Shown piece by piece: positions 23,067 through 31,199 of a stretch of DNA of 42,763 nucleotides. The notes under the pieces were generated by a model, which worked only from the letters and a program-made list of their open reading frames with translations, did no database searches and was not told the origin of the DNA. The position numbers and the translations under genes were made by a program. This stretch comes from Peptococcaceae bacterium (GTDB lineage Bacteria > Bacillota > Desulfitobacteriia > Desulfitobacteriales > Syntrophobotulaceae). How positions within the stretch are numbered: the first letter of the stretch is position 1; every line of letters starts with the position of its first letter. The DNA lies in assembly GCA_009782825.1 (NCBI GenBank), contig WRII01000018.1, positions 1-42,763 on the forward strand. Reading direction: 5' to 3'.

Positions 23067-24005
23067 ATGGCAGAAACGATTTTAAGAGTTAATCAGGTAT
23101 CCAAAACCATGGGAAGACGTCTGATTATTGACCAAGTTTCTTTTGAAACTTATGCCGGTGAAGTATTCGGTTTTCTGGGTCCAAACGGAGCCGGTAAAAC
23201 CACAACCATAAAAATGATTATGGGGCTTTTAGACATCGACGCCGGTGATGTGGAGATCTGCGATATCAATGTCAGAAAGCGATTTGAAAAAGCTATAGCC
23301 AACGCCGGAGGTATTGTTGAGAATCCGGAAACCTATACGTATCTGACCGGATTACAAAATTTGCGGCAATACAAAAGGATGCGCACAGGGGTTACGGACG
23401 ATCGAATTGATGAAGTTGTCAAACTTGTCGGGCTGGAAAATCGAATCAAGGATAAAGTGAAAAGATACTCTCTGGGCATGAAACAACGCCTGGGCCTGGC
23501 CCAAGCCCTTCTGCATAAGCCGAAACTGTTGATTCTTGATGAGCCCACAAACGGGCTTGACCCGGCAGGAATCCGCGAGCTCAGAGATCTTATGAAACAG
23601 CTGGCCGGCGAGCAGGGGATATCCGTCCTTGTTTCCAGTCATCTGTTATCCGAAATGGAACTGATGTGTGACCGGGTAGGAATTATCTCCAACGGGCGCA
23701 TCATCGGCGTAAAAACGATAAAAGAACTGATGGAACAAACCTCCGGAAAACAAAAGATCTATCGTTTTACTGTCAATGATGTTGCCAAAGCTGTTGGTAT
23801 TCTCTCCTCCAACGAGAACTTGACACTATCTAACACGACCCCTCAAACCTTTGAGGCAGAGGTTGAACACGATGATATTGTGGGCCAGATCAATAGTACG
23901 CTGATTGGCGCCGGCATTACTCTTATGGGCGTCGCACCAGTCGAGCGGTCCTTGGAAGATGTCTTTATCGAAATTACCGGAGGAGGAGGGGAGCAAATTG
24001 CGTAA
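23067..24005 (+). CDS. ABC transporter ATP-binding protein
   Basis: 312 residues from the ATG at 23067, chosen because GGCGGTGA lies 8 bases upstream; the in-frame ATG at 23049 has no SD. It is the energy-coupling subunit of an ABC-2 type exporter. Motifs in order: Walker A GPNGAGKTTT, signature YSLGMKQRLGLA, Walker B LLILDEPTNGLD and the switch SSH. The C-terminal extension of about 90 residues (after KTIKELMEQ) ends in VERSLEDVFIEITGG, typical of antibiotic/bacitracin-type or NatA-like ATPases. It overlaps the permease start by 8 bases. Confidence 0.9.
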   Translation: MAETILRVNQVSKTMGRRLIIDQVSFETYAGEVFGFLGPNGAGKTTTIKMIMGLLDIDAGDVEICDINVRKRFEKAIANAGGIVENPETYTYLTGLQNLRQYKRMRTGVTDDRIDEVVKLVGLENRIKDKVKRYSLGMKQRLGLAQALLHKPKLLILDEPTNGLDPAGIRELRDLMKQLAGEQGISVLVSSHLLSEMELMCDRVGIISNGRIIGVKTIKELMEQTSGKQKIYRFTVNDVAKAVGILSSNENLTLSNTTPQTFEAEVEHDDIVGQINSTLIGAGITLMGVAPVERSLEDVFIEITGGGGEQIA

Positions 24006-24852
24006 GATGTGGAATCTGATTACCAATGAAAATATAAAGGTATTCGCCAAAATATCTACCGTTGTTATGTTGGCGATTATTGTGGCGTTGGTGGCCGGCT
24101 ATTTTTTACTTTTATTTGTTACAAACCTGGGAATCAATGCCATGCTCGGCGAGCCTGTTGCGACAGATTACGATAAACTCATTCAGACAGAGCAGCAGGA
24201 TAAGAATGTGGGATGGGAAATAAGGGTTGAGCAATACACTTTTATGCGTGACAATACGATTTCTCAATATGCTGACTGGCGCGCCCTTGCAGTTGATGAC
24301 GCCTATGCATTAAAAGCAAAATTCCCTGATACAGAAGAGGCTCCTGCACTTGAATCCACAGACGAAAATCTGACTGAGTCTGCCCCTAACGAGAGGGCTG
24401 ACAGGGTCGATGAAGAAGAGAGGCTGGCCGCTCAGGCGAACTTCGACGCCATCATGGATACCATAAAAAAAGATGACTGGAAAACATATCTCAAAGATAA
24501 AGGGGAACGCGTTCAGGAAGATCAAAATCTTCCTCAGCCTGTCAAAGAAGCTCAGGGTTGGAGTATACAGTTCCGGATTGACCATGATGTTAAACCCGAA
24601 GCCAGAGACCTTGTTAACGGAGACTGGAAAAACAACCTGATCTATACTCTTGAAAACAGTAAGCGCAGCATCAATGAAATTATGCTGCAACCGTATGCAG
24701 AACGTGATCAGGACAGATTGTCAAAACTTAATAACTCTGTGTTGGTTGACACATATCGTCTGGAAAAGGATATCAATGTTCACACAAGAGCAGATGATGC
24801 GGCGATTCATGATATCAATGTGGTTACGAAGAAGACGCATTGGAAATGTTGA
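23998..24852 (+). pseudogene. ABC-2 permease, N-terminal part (frameshifted)
   Basis: It starts at the TTG at 23998 (GGAGG about 8 bases upstream, overlapping the ATPase stop) and runs 284 codons. It has one transmembrane helix (residues about 18-42) and a long extracytoplasmic loop with a coiled-coil-like acidic stretch, as in large ABC-2 permeases. After DINVVT the frame runs into a TGA (24850-24852). Moving one base back after GTG at 24820-24822 gives GYEEDALEMLSGNWDFW and joins the rest of the permease (24813-25517). A single-base deletion or sequencing error is the likely cause; a programmed shift is possible but no slippery site is evident. Confidence 0.7.
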
Positions 24853-25517
24853 GTGGTAATTGGGATTTCTGGATGTTTTTCGGATCCTCTATTGATATGA
24901 TTACGGCGATCAGCATCCTGATTATCATTATCGCCAGCGGTATAGTATCCTCTGAATTCTCTTCCGGTACAGTTAAATTCTTGCTGATCAATCCGGTCAG
25001 TCGTTGGAAAATACTGGTCTCAAAATACGCCTCCCTGCTCAGTGTCACCTTCGCCATGCTGCTTATCTGTTATATATCCAGTGCGATTTTCTCCGGTGTC
25101 TTCTCTGGATTTCAGGATATCGGCGCCCCTTATCTCTATGTTTCCGGAGAGCAGGTCCAGAGCGGTTCCAGCTTTTTGTTTATGGCCTGGAGATACCTTT
25201 TGGGAAGCATTGAGCTGATCATGATGGCAACCTTGGCCTTTACACTTTCCTCCCTTACCAGAAACTCCGCTATTTCTATTGGCCTTGGCGTCTCCTTGTT
25301 TTTGGTCGGAGGTACAGTAACAAGCTTTTTAGCTACTAACCAACTGGACTGGGCACGGTACATGCTTTTTGCCAATACGAATCTTAATTATATCTCCATG
25401 AAACTCACTCCGTTCCTGGGGCATACCATAACTTTTGCGTTGATTGTCCTAGCCGTTTATATGGGTGTGTTCTGGCTCACGGCCTGGGATGGCTTTGTCA
25501 GGCGCGATGTCAGATAG
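24813..25517 (+). pseudogene. ABC-2 permease, C-terminal part (frameshifted)
   Basis: This frame is open from 24813; the first possible start is TTG 24840, without an SD. It contains five or so transmembrane helices (SIDMITAISILIIIIASGIV, LLSVTFAMLLICYISSAIF, a central GSIELIMMATLAFTLSSLT and two more), and the motif SSEFSSGTVKFLLINPVSR, typical of ABC-2 permeases at the cytoplasmic face, then DWARYMLFANTNL. Together with the preceding part it would form one permease of about 500 residues partnering the ATPase. Confidence 0.75.
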
Positions 25518-25576
25518 GGAGATAGGACTGCAAAGGACTTGCACGAAAAAGCCCAAGACATCTCTACAGTCCTTCA

Positions 25577-25618
25577 ATACACCACCAAGCCAAAACATGA
25601 GTTGGCTTGGTGGTGTAT
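25577..25618. terminator. Bidirectional terminator, 17-bp perfect hairpin
   Basis: ATACACCACCAAGCCAA (25577-25593) and its exact complement (25602-25618) with loop AACATGAG. It lies between the plus-strand exporter operon and the converging minus-strand cotJABC operon and can stop both. T-runs are short (CTCCTTTT on the plus side). Confidence 0.7.
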
Positions 25619-25683
25619 AACTCCTTTTCCGGCAAAAAAATCAAAGATCTGGGCATTTCGGATAGTGGGGGCACGCCCTCACT

Positions 25684-26265
25684 TCAGCTCACCGGATAAA
25701 CCTGCTTCTGGGTCAGATGATCCTCCACATACATAAGAGCCTCGCCAAAACGCTGGAAATGTACAACCTCCCGTTCCCGCAGCCATCTGAGACCATCTTT
25801 GACACAAGGATCGTCTGTAAGGGTGATCAAATTTTCATAAATGGCCCGAGCCTTCTGTTCTGCGGCCATATTTTCTGTGAGATCAGCCACCGGATCCCCT
25901 GTGGCTGAAATATAGGCTGCCACCCAGGGGACACCGTCCCCGTTTTGCCAGAATAAGGCATGGCGATGGTCAGCATACATGGCATCAAGGCCGGCGGCTT
26001 TCATGTCTTGGGCCGACACACCTTCCGTTAATTTATAGACGAGGGTGGCGATCATCTCCATATGCCCCAGCTCTTCACTGCCTATATCGGTAAGTATCCC
26101 TTTGGCGCGGCTCGTGGGCATGCTGTAGCGCATATTCAGATAACGCAGAGCAGCGCCAAGTTCCCCCTGAGGACCGCCATACTGCGTCAAAATGCACGAT
26201 GCCATACGGGGGTCAGGCCCGCTGACGCGCAGCGGGTATTCGAGTTTTCTTTCATAAATCCACAT
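25684..26265 (-). CDS. cotJC: CotJC spore coat protein, manganese-catalase family
   Basis: 193 residues with GGAGCGGAGGG upstream. It belongs to the Mn-catalase-like ferritin-fold family found in the spore coat. The di-metal ligands appear in EELGHMEMIATL (E-x2-H), an earlier GELGAALRYLNMRY helix and later MAAEQKARAIYE with REREVVHFQRFGEAL (E-x3-H). It starts with MWIYERKLEYPLRV, a hallmark of CotJC. It is the last gene of cotJABC. A GC-rich palindrome (25664-25684) follows the stop. Confidence 0.92.
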   Translation of the reverse strand: MWIYERKLEYPLRVSGPDPRMASCILTQYGGPQGELGAALRYLNMRYSMPTSRAKGILTDIGSEELGHMEMIATLVYKLTEGVSAQDMKAAGLDAMYADHRHALFWQNGDGVPWVAAYISATGDPVADLTENMAAEQKARAIYENLITLTDDPCVKDGLRWLREREVVHFQRFGEALMYVEDHLTQKQVYPVS

Positions 26266-26311
26266 GTTGTCCCTCCGCTCCTAATAATTCACCCCTTATC
26301 GTCGGCTTTGC

Positions 26312-26623
26312 TCAGGAAAAGTTGGTCTCCCAAGGCCAGGGGCCATCCAGCCATCCCCAGCCATGACAGGGTGACGCCGATAATCCATAGCTGAGCAGAG
26401 GACCGCACCGAGACTCATAATCCCGGAGACAACGGATCAGATCCGCGTGACATTGATTGTACATGGCAATCGCGCCCAAGTCTTCAGGGTGGGTATCGAG
26501 GTACAGCTGGAGTTCGACAGCGGCAAACTGATTTTCATTAATCTGCTGGAGCAAGCGGCCTTCTTCGCTTTGGGGAGCAAAGGCGAGGGAAGTCTCGCTG
26601 AAAGTCTCGCTGAACGTGTCCAT
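26312..26623 (-). CDS. cotJB: CotJB spore coat protein
   Basis: 103 residues; start 26623 is chosen for the SD AAGGAGGGG. Family features are LLQQINENQFAAVELQLYLDTHP, a DL.AI..YN.. motif and the C-terminal GWLDGPWPWE (WPWE is nearly invariant). The segment YGLSASPCHGWGW replaces the usual Y(G)PL... stretch, and the C-terminal end NFS is short. It is needed with CotJA/CotJC for coat assembly. Confidence 0.88.
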   Translation of the reverse strand: MDTFSETFSETSLAFAPQSEEGRLLQQINENQFAAVELQLYLDTHPEDLGAIAMYNQCHADLIRCLRDYESRCGPLLSYGLSASPCHGWGWLDGPWPWETNFS

Positions 26624-26647
26624 AGATTCCCCTCCTTGGATCAATTC

Positions 26648-26854
26648 TTAAGAGTAAGGACGATAGAGCTCTGGAAACAATGTCCCCGCTTTGAGAGCAT
26701 CACATAAATTATAAACAGAGCCCATCTGCTGAGTGACAACGTAAGCCCGAGCCAGCGCCGGAGCTGCCTGCCAAGGCACGGAAGGCGTGCTGTCATTGAG
26801 CTGGTTACCCGTTGAAGACCATGTATTGGCAGGCATAGATTCGGTCATATACAA
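26648..26854 (-). CDS. cotJA: CotJA spore coat protein
   Basis: 68 residues. TTG 26854 is taken as the start because AGGAGGTGA is at the right distance (8 bases from the GGAGG core); an ATG at 26848 is an alternative. The family pattern is PSVPWQAAPALARAYVVTQQMGSVYNLCDALKAGTLFPELYRPY, of which the A.AYV..Q..G..Y....AL..GT.FPEL..PY core is diagnostic. It is the first gene of the operon. A sigma-E-like CATATAGT element lies upstream on this strand but its -35 is unclear. Confidence 0.88.
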   Translation of the reverse strand: MYMTESMPANTWSSTGNQLNDSTPSVPWQAAPALARAYVVTQQMGSVYNLCDALKAGTLFPELYRPYS

Positions 26855-27222
26855 TTATTTCACCTCCTGGGGTTTTTTTACTATATTCAGCCCATTGGCC
26901 TTTGATATAACACAACACACACCTTACTATATGCCGGAATAAAGCAATGGTGAGCCTCACCCTTCTCTGTCCAAGCCTCACAGGGCTTCTCGCGAATATT
27001 CTTGCGAATAATTATATAAAATCGCGAAAAATTGGGAAAAAATAATGATTGCGAAAAATAGCGCGGATATGATATATTTTGATAGAGTAAAAATAATAAC
27101 GCGCGAACCTCAAGAACATGTGGCGCTTAGGCGGCTGAACATGTTTCTATCTAAACGGGTATTAAAAGACCTATAGAAAGAGGTCCGCACGTGTTACAAA
27201 AAAAATATTGAGGTGAGAAAAA
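26855..27222. other. Divergent intergenic region between cotJABC and the sortase cluster
   Basis: 368 bp, AT-rich. It contains a five-fold repeat of (T/C)(C/T)GCGAA (26990-26996, 27002-27008, 27022-27028, 27049-27055, 27101-27107 as GCGCGAA), a promoter for the sortases (27049-27078), two GAACATGT direct repeats near 27114 and 27137, and a small GACCT/AGGTC hairpin (27169-27185) before the SD. For cotJABC only a candidate sigma-E -10 (CATATAGT, minus strand) is visible. Confidence 0.55.
27049..27078 (+). promoter_or_regulatory. Promoter TTGCGA-N18-TATATT of sortase 1
   Basis: TTGCGA at 27049-27054 and TATATT at 27073-27078 with 18-bp spacing. The same arrangement, ending in TATGA before TATATT, occurs at 29007-29036 before sortase 3, so it has been duplicated and retained. 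Confidence 0.55.
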
Positions 27223-27939
27223 TTGGAAAATCATGTCAGGAAAGTTGGGGGGAGCACAGGCGTTTCTGTGGCAAAGGAGGGTTTTATGAAAAAGCTGCGG
27301 TTTGTTTTGGTGTGTACGCTGATGGTTTTAATGACTGTGGTTCTCATTGCAGGATGCAACAAAACTGAGAATCCGGCGACTGAAGACACATCTACGGAGG
27401 AGGTTCAAGGCAAGCCCCAATTTGATGGTGACCAGCAAATTCCAAAAACGATGACCATTGAGAAAATTGGCCTCAAAGATGTAGCGGTTATACCCACGGA
27501 CACGGATGAAAAGGGTTATATGAAAACCCCTCCCGAGGCTGATGGTGTGACTTGGTTCGAAGATTACGCATCGCCTGGATGGGACTTCAACGCTATTTTT
27601 TCAGGCCACAACTACTATGATGGTGTGGCAGGAACCTTTGCCAAGCTAAACGAGCTTGACAAGGGAGATGAAGTCATCTTCACATATGAAGATGGATCTG
27701 TCGCTTATTTTAAGGTGTATGACAAAAATCGATATCCTGAAGACGAAGTCCCTGAGAATACTATGAAAAACGAAGAGCCAACACGGACAACTCTCATCAC
27801 CTGTGATGGCGAAAGAAAAGAAGGGGGCGGCTACCCCTTCCGCATCATCTTCCTCTTGGAAGCCACAAAACATCTCGATAAAGATGGAAAACCAATGATT
27901 GCAACAGAGGATGAGGCCACAGAAACACCTGCAGAATAG
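27223..27939 (+). CDS. Sortase with lipoprotein signal, copy 1
   Basis: 238 residues from the TTG at 27223 (SD GAGGTGA 6 bases upstream) or 217 from the ATG at 27286 (SD AAAGGAGGG). The second start puts the signal peptide MKKLRFVLVCTLMVLMTVVL directly at the N terminus, ending in lipobox LIAGC. The catalytic triad (numbered from the ATG) is His108 (SGHNYY), Cys173 (TLITC) and Arg186 (YPFR). TLITC and the beta-barrel pattern place it among sortases, nearest to class F in appearance. Sortases cleave sorting signals and join proteins to the wall, but no LPxTG-type substrate is encoded here. It is the first of three tandem copies. Confidence 0.8.
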   Translation: MENHVRKVGGSTGVSVAKEGFMKKLRFVLVCTLMVLMTVVLIAGCNKTENPATEDTSTEEVQGKPQFDGDQQIPKTMTIEKIGLKDVAVIPTDTDEKGYMKTPPEADGVTWFEDYASPGWDFNAIFSGHNYYDGVAGTFAKLNELDKGDEVIFTYEDGSVAYFKVYDKNRYPEDEVPENTMKNEEPTRTTLITCDGERKEGGGYPFRIIFLLEATKHLDKDGKPMIATEDEATETPAE

Positions 27940-27955
27940 AGCAATACTATAAAGT

Positions 27956-27980
27956 GGGATACCCTCTGCCAAGGTATCCC
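27956..27980 (+). terminator. Terminator-like hairpin after sortase 1
   Basis: GGGATACC and GGTATCCC (8 bp), loop CTCTGCCAA, followed by TTTCG. The loop sequence is shared with the stronger hairpin at 28852, so they are paralogous. Confidence 0.55.
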
Positions 27981-28121
27981 TTTCGCTCATTTCAAGTCTA
28001 GGTATGCCTAATATATGGTATATCTCCGCTTTAAACCCTCTGCTCATTTAAATATTATAATTGCCTCATCCAGCAAAGAGTAACGCGCAAAGATTACAAT
28101 AAATTATTGAGGTGAGAAAAC

Positions 28122-28850
28122 TTGAAAAATCATGTCAGGAAAGCTGGAGGAAACACAGGCGTTGCGGTGACGAAGAAAGATTTCATGAAAAAACTGCGGT
28201 TTATTATGGTGTGTACACTGATGATTTTAATGACTGTGGTTCTCATTGCAGGATGTAAAACTAAGAATTCCGACGACTTTGCCAGCGGCGAACATCCCGA
28301 TGTGGCCACAAAAGACAAGCCCAACTTTACTGGTGAAATGCAAATACCATTAACGATGACTATTGAGAAAATTGATCTCAAAGATGTGAAGATCATACCG
28401 GTGGGCGTGGATGACAAGGGATATATGCTCACCCCTCCCGAGGCTGACGGTGTGACTTGGTTTGACAGTTACGCATCACCTGGATGGGACTGCAACGCTA
28501 TTTTTTCAGGCCACAACTACTATGATGGTGTGGCAGGAACCTTTGCCAGATTGCATGAACTTGTGGAAGGAGATGAAGTCATCTTCAAATATGAAGATGG
28601 ATCTGTTGGCCACTTTAAGGTTTACTTTAAAGAGAAATATCCTGAGGACGCAGTCCCTGAAAGTACTATGTTAAATGAAGGGCAAACACGGACAACTCTC
28701 ATCACCTGTGATGGTGAAAGAAAATCCGGGGGCGGCTACCCCTTCCGCATTGTCTTCCACTTGGAAGCCGTAGAACGTGTCGATAAAGATGGAAACAAAA
28801 TGATCATAGAAGTGGACACAGAAACGGAATCGGAAACACCTGAAGAATAA
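28122..28850 (+). CDS. Sortase with lipoprotein signal, copy 2
   Basis: 242 residues from the TTG at 28122 (GAGGTGA 6 bases upstream), or 221 from the ATG at 28185 (weaker SD). Lipobox LIAGC. The triad His (SGHNYY), Cys (TLITC) and Arg (YPFR) is complete. It is highly similar to copy 1, with the 63-bp 5' extension conserved without indels. It ends with a Glu/Thr-rich tail (VDTETESETPEE). Confidence 0.8.
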   Translation: MKNHVRKAGGNTGVAVTKKDFMKKLRFIMVCTLMILMTVVLIAGCKTKNSDDFASGEHPDVATKDKPNFTGEMQIPLTMTIEKIDLKDVKIIPVGVDDKGYMLTPPEADGVTWFDSYASPGWDCNAIFSGHNYYDGVAGTFARLHELVEGDEVIFKYEDGSVGHFKVYFKEKYPEDAVPESTMLNEGQTRTTLITCDGERKSGGGYPFRIVFHLEAVERVDKDGNKMIIEVDTETESETPEE

Positions 28851-28851
28851 A

Positions 28852-28900
28852 GAAATTATAAAGAGGGATGTTCTGCCAAGGCATCCCTCTTTATAATTTC
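28852..28900 (+). terminator. Terminator hairpin after sortase 2, 19-bp perfect stem
   Basis: Left arm 28852-28870 (starts GAAATTATAAAG) and right arm 28882-28900 pair without mismatch around the loop TTCTGCCAAGG. The AT-rich base gives it T-rich and A-rich sides, so it could work in both directions. Confidence 0.75.
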
Positions 28901-29006
28901 AATTCAAATTCTATACATATTCGATATGTTTCAGCTTTAAGCCCTCTGTTCATTTAAATATTTCTTGTCAGACGGCCCTGGAAAAAAATTTGGGAAAATG
29001 TTATGA

Positions 29007-29036
29007 TTGCATTATCCATGGAAGTTATGATATATT
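29007..29036 (+). promoter_or_regulatory. Promoter TTGCAT-N18-TATATT of sortase 3
   Basis: TTGCAT at 29007-29012, TATATT at 29031-29036, spacing 18 bp. It lies after the terminator of sortase 2, so sortase 3 can be transcribed on its own. Confidence 0.55.
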
Positions 29037-29129
29037 CTTTTTGTCTTGAAAAATAATGATACACACAATTCTGGGAAGCATATTAAAATGTTGAGGTGAA
29101 ATAATTGAAAGCATGTCCAGAAAGCGCGT

Positions 29130-29831
29130 ATGGAAAACTATGTAAAACAGGAGTGCCCTGTGGGAAAGGTAGGTTTTATGAAAAAACTTCAGTTCATAAT
29201 AGTTTGTACGCTGATTCTTTTGATCAGTGTTATTGTTTTTGGCTGCAAGAAAGAATCAGACTTAGAAGCTAATAGTCAACAGGGTGTGCCTCCTGAAGAA
29301 CTTGTCTTGGACAAGCGGAGTTTCACGGGTGACATGCAGAAACCGGTCAAAATTAAAATTGAGAAAATTGGTGTTGAGTGCGATATTGTCGGGGTAGAAG
29401 TCGATGAGGAAGGGCGCATGCCCGTCCCTAGTCAGGCAATAGGGGTAACTTGGTATGAGCTATACGCGTCACCCGGATGGTACTGCAACGCCATTCTAAC
29501 AGCCCACAACTACTTCAACGGTGTGGAAGGAACTTTTGTCAGATTGAAAGATCTTGTACTGGGAGACACTGTAGAGTTTACGTATGAAGATGGATCCATC
29601 GGTCATTTTCAGGTTTTCTACAGTGAGTCCTTCAATGAAGACTCCGTTCCCGAGGATGTTATGTTACCCTATGGGGCAACACGAACAACTCTCATCACCT
29701 GTGACGGTGAAAGAAAACCTCAGGGCGGATATCCCCGCCGTATTATTGTCGCCTTGGAAGCTATAGACCATCTTGATGTAAATGGCCAGCCGCTGCCGAT
29801 GGAAGAGCCGGAAGCTACAGATAAAGAATAA
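29130..29831 (+). CDS. Sortase with lipoprotein-like signal, copy 3
   Basis: 233 residues from the ATG at 29130, or 217 from the ATG at 29178 (GAAAGGTAGG upstream), where the signal peptide starts (MKKLQFIIVCTLILLISVIV, lipobox-like VFGC). The triad is His (TAHNYF), Cys (TLITC) and Arg (YPRR). It is the most diverged copy. A TTG start 25 bp upstream as in copies 1 and 2 is out of frame here, so the 5' end has been rearranged. The HD gene follows after 36 bp. Confidence 0.78.
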   Translation: MENYVKQECPVGKVGFMKKLQFIIVCTLILLISVIVFGCKKESDLEANSQQGVPPEELVLDKRSFTGDMQKPVKIKIEKIGVECDIVGVEVDEEGRMPVPSQAIGVTWYELYASPGWYCNAILTAHNYFNGVEGTFVRLKDLVLGDTVEFTYEDGSIGHFQVFYSESFNEDSVPEDVMLPYGATRTTLITCDGERKPQGGYPRRIIVALEAIDHLDVNGQPLPMEEPEATDKE

Positions 29832-29867
29832 AACTGGGTGAATATTAATCATTTTTGAGGTGATGTG

Positions 29868-30389
29868 TTGAAAATGGATCTCAACGAAATTCAAGACATG
29901 ATTGACCATTATGGAGAAGAATTTGTCACTGTTGCCCACCCGATTTTTTCTCACACAATTTACCAAATCATGAAAACTATTGATCATCACGATGGATCAG
30001 CTTACGACCACTGTCTGAAGGTCGCTTATTATGCATATCGGATGGCCAAAAGATGGGATTGGCATGTTGAAGCGACTATACGCGGCGCCCTTCTCCATGA
30101 TTTTCATCTGTACCAGTTTTCCAAACGGCCCCGCCGCAGTGTTTTGTTGGAAGGATTGCGCCATACGCGCAACCATCCTAAGCATGCCTTGGCCAATGCG
30201 CTGTTGTATTGGAATATTTCCGGCAAGGAAAAAGATATTATTGAGAATCATATGTTTCCTTTCAGTATTCCCAGATGCCGTGAGGCTTGGCTGATTTCTT
30301 TTATTGACAAGTATGTTGCCATCTGGGAATACTCGGTTAGGGCCAAACGAACCTTTCGGGCAAAAACGAGATTGAAACGGCACAGATGA
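29868..30389 (+). CDS. HD-domain phosphohydrolase
   Basis: 173 residues; the TTG at 29868 is preferred (GAGGTGA 5 bases upstream, as for the sortases); GTG 29865 and ATG 29874 are alternatives. It is an HD superfamily metal-dependent phosphohydrolase: SAYDHCLKVAYYAYRMAK supplies the first His, LLHDFHLYQF the HD pair, HTRNHPKHALANA and ENHMFPF the later His ligands. The substrate is unknown. It ends at about the usual length for small HD proteins. Confidence 0.75.
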   Translation: MKMDLNEIQDMIDHYGEEFVTVAHPIFSHTIYQIMKTIDHHDGSAYDHCLKVAYYAYRMAKRWDWHVEATIRGALLHDFHLYQFSKRPRRSVLLEGLRHTRNHPKHALANALLYWNISGKEKDIIENHMFPFSIPRCREAWLISFIDKYVAIWEYSVRAKRTFRAKTRLKRHR

Positions 30390-30433
30390 CAGAGGAGTTG
30401 GAAGTGAGTTAAGACTGCACTCGGGAGGGCTGT

Positions 30434-31186
30434 ATGATACAAGGACTTGCTTTGCTGTGCGCCTTTATATTCTGGGGAGGGCTGGCTTTTGTTTCACGCT
30501 GGACAATTCGCTTGCATGTGACGTCAAAATATCCAAGCACTGACTCCGCCCCCAAAACCCCTAAAAACGGTGAAAGAGGCCAAGGTGAAAGAGGCCAAGG
30601 GGATATTCCAAAAGACCTTGACGCCACCCGAGTGAGTCTCCAATGCCGTGGGCCGGGAGCGAAGATTCCGGGCACAAAGGCAGGTGTGGTTTTTTCTTTT
30701 TCAGCTGCCAGTCTCCAGGATCTTCTTGAAATTATTCAAGAAATTGTTGCCGGCAGAATGTCCTCAAAGGCAGAAGTTTCCCCAAAGGTCTCTAAGGAGA
30801 ATAAAGGGTCACCTGTCTCATTGGGGATTTTGCTGGCGCTGCGATATAAAGTTAAGACTCTGTTACATACTTTGACGCGGAAAACAGAATTACAGACGCT
30901 GCGCGTAAGGATCAGAGGAGGAACGGGGGATGCCGCGCTGACGGCTCTGTTACATGGAGCTCTCTGGATGGGGTGGGGCAGCTTAATGGCGCACCTGCAC
31001 AGGCGTGTCAAAGTAACCGGACAGGATATTGGCCTCAGGGTCAAGCCGGATTTTGCATGGACGGGGTTGGATTTGGATATGATAAGTATAGTTCGGCTGA
31101 AAACGAGCCATATTATTGTTAAAAGTGTTCAATTAGCGCTATGGATTCGGAGGTCACTGCAGAAGTCAATACAGGAATCAAGATAG
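30434..31186 (+). CDS. DUF2953 family membrane protein
   Basis: 250 residues (SD GGGAGGG). One N-terminal helix (ALLCAFIFWGGLAFVSR), a low-complexity linker (about residues 35-65) and the DUF2953 core with RIRGGTGDAALTALLHGALW and a VKPDF block near the end. In Clostridia DUF2953 genes regularly precede ytfJ, as here (14 bp gap). A 15-bp in-frame direct repeat gives GERGQGERGQG near residue 47. Confidence 0.7.
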   Translation: MIQGLALLCAFIFWGGLAFVSRWTIRLHVTSKYPSTDSAPKTPKNGERGQGERGQGDIPKDLDATRVSLQCRGPGAKIPGTKAGVVFSFSAASLQDLLEIIQEIVAGRMSSKAEVSPKVSKENKGSPVSLGILLALRYKVKTLLHTLTRKTELQTLRVRIRGGTGDAALTALLHGALWMGWGSLMAHLHRRVKVTGQDIGLRVKPDFAWTGLDLDMISIVRLKTSHIIVKSVQLALWIRRSLQKSIQESR

Positions 31187-31199
31187 GGAGGGAAACACT

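Noticed and set aside
23998..25517. Programmed frameshifting in the ABC permease
   Set aside because: No slippery heptamer or stimulatory structure at the junction; a one-base deletion or sequence error is simpler.
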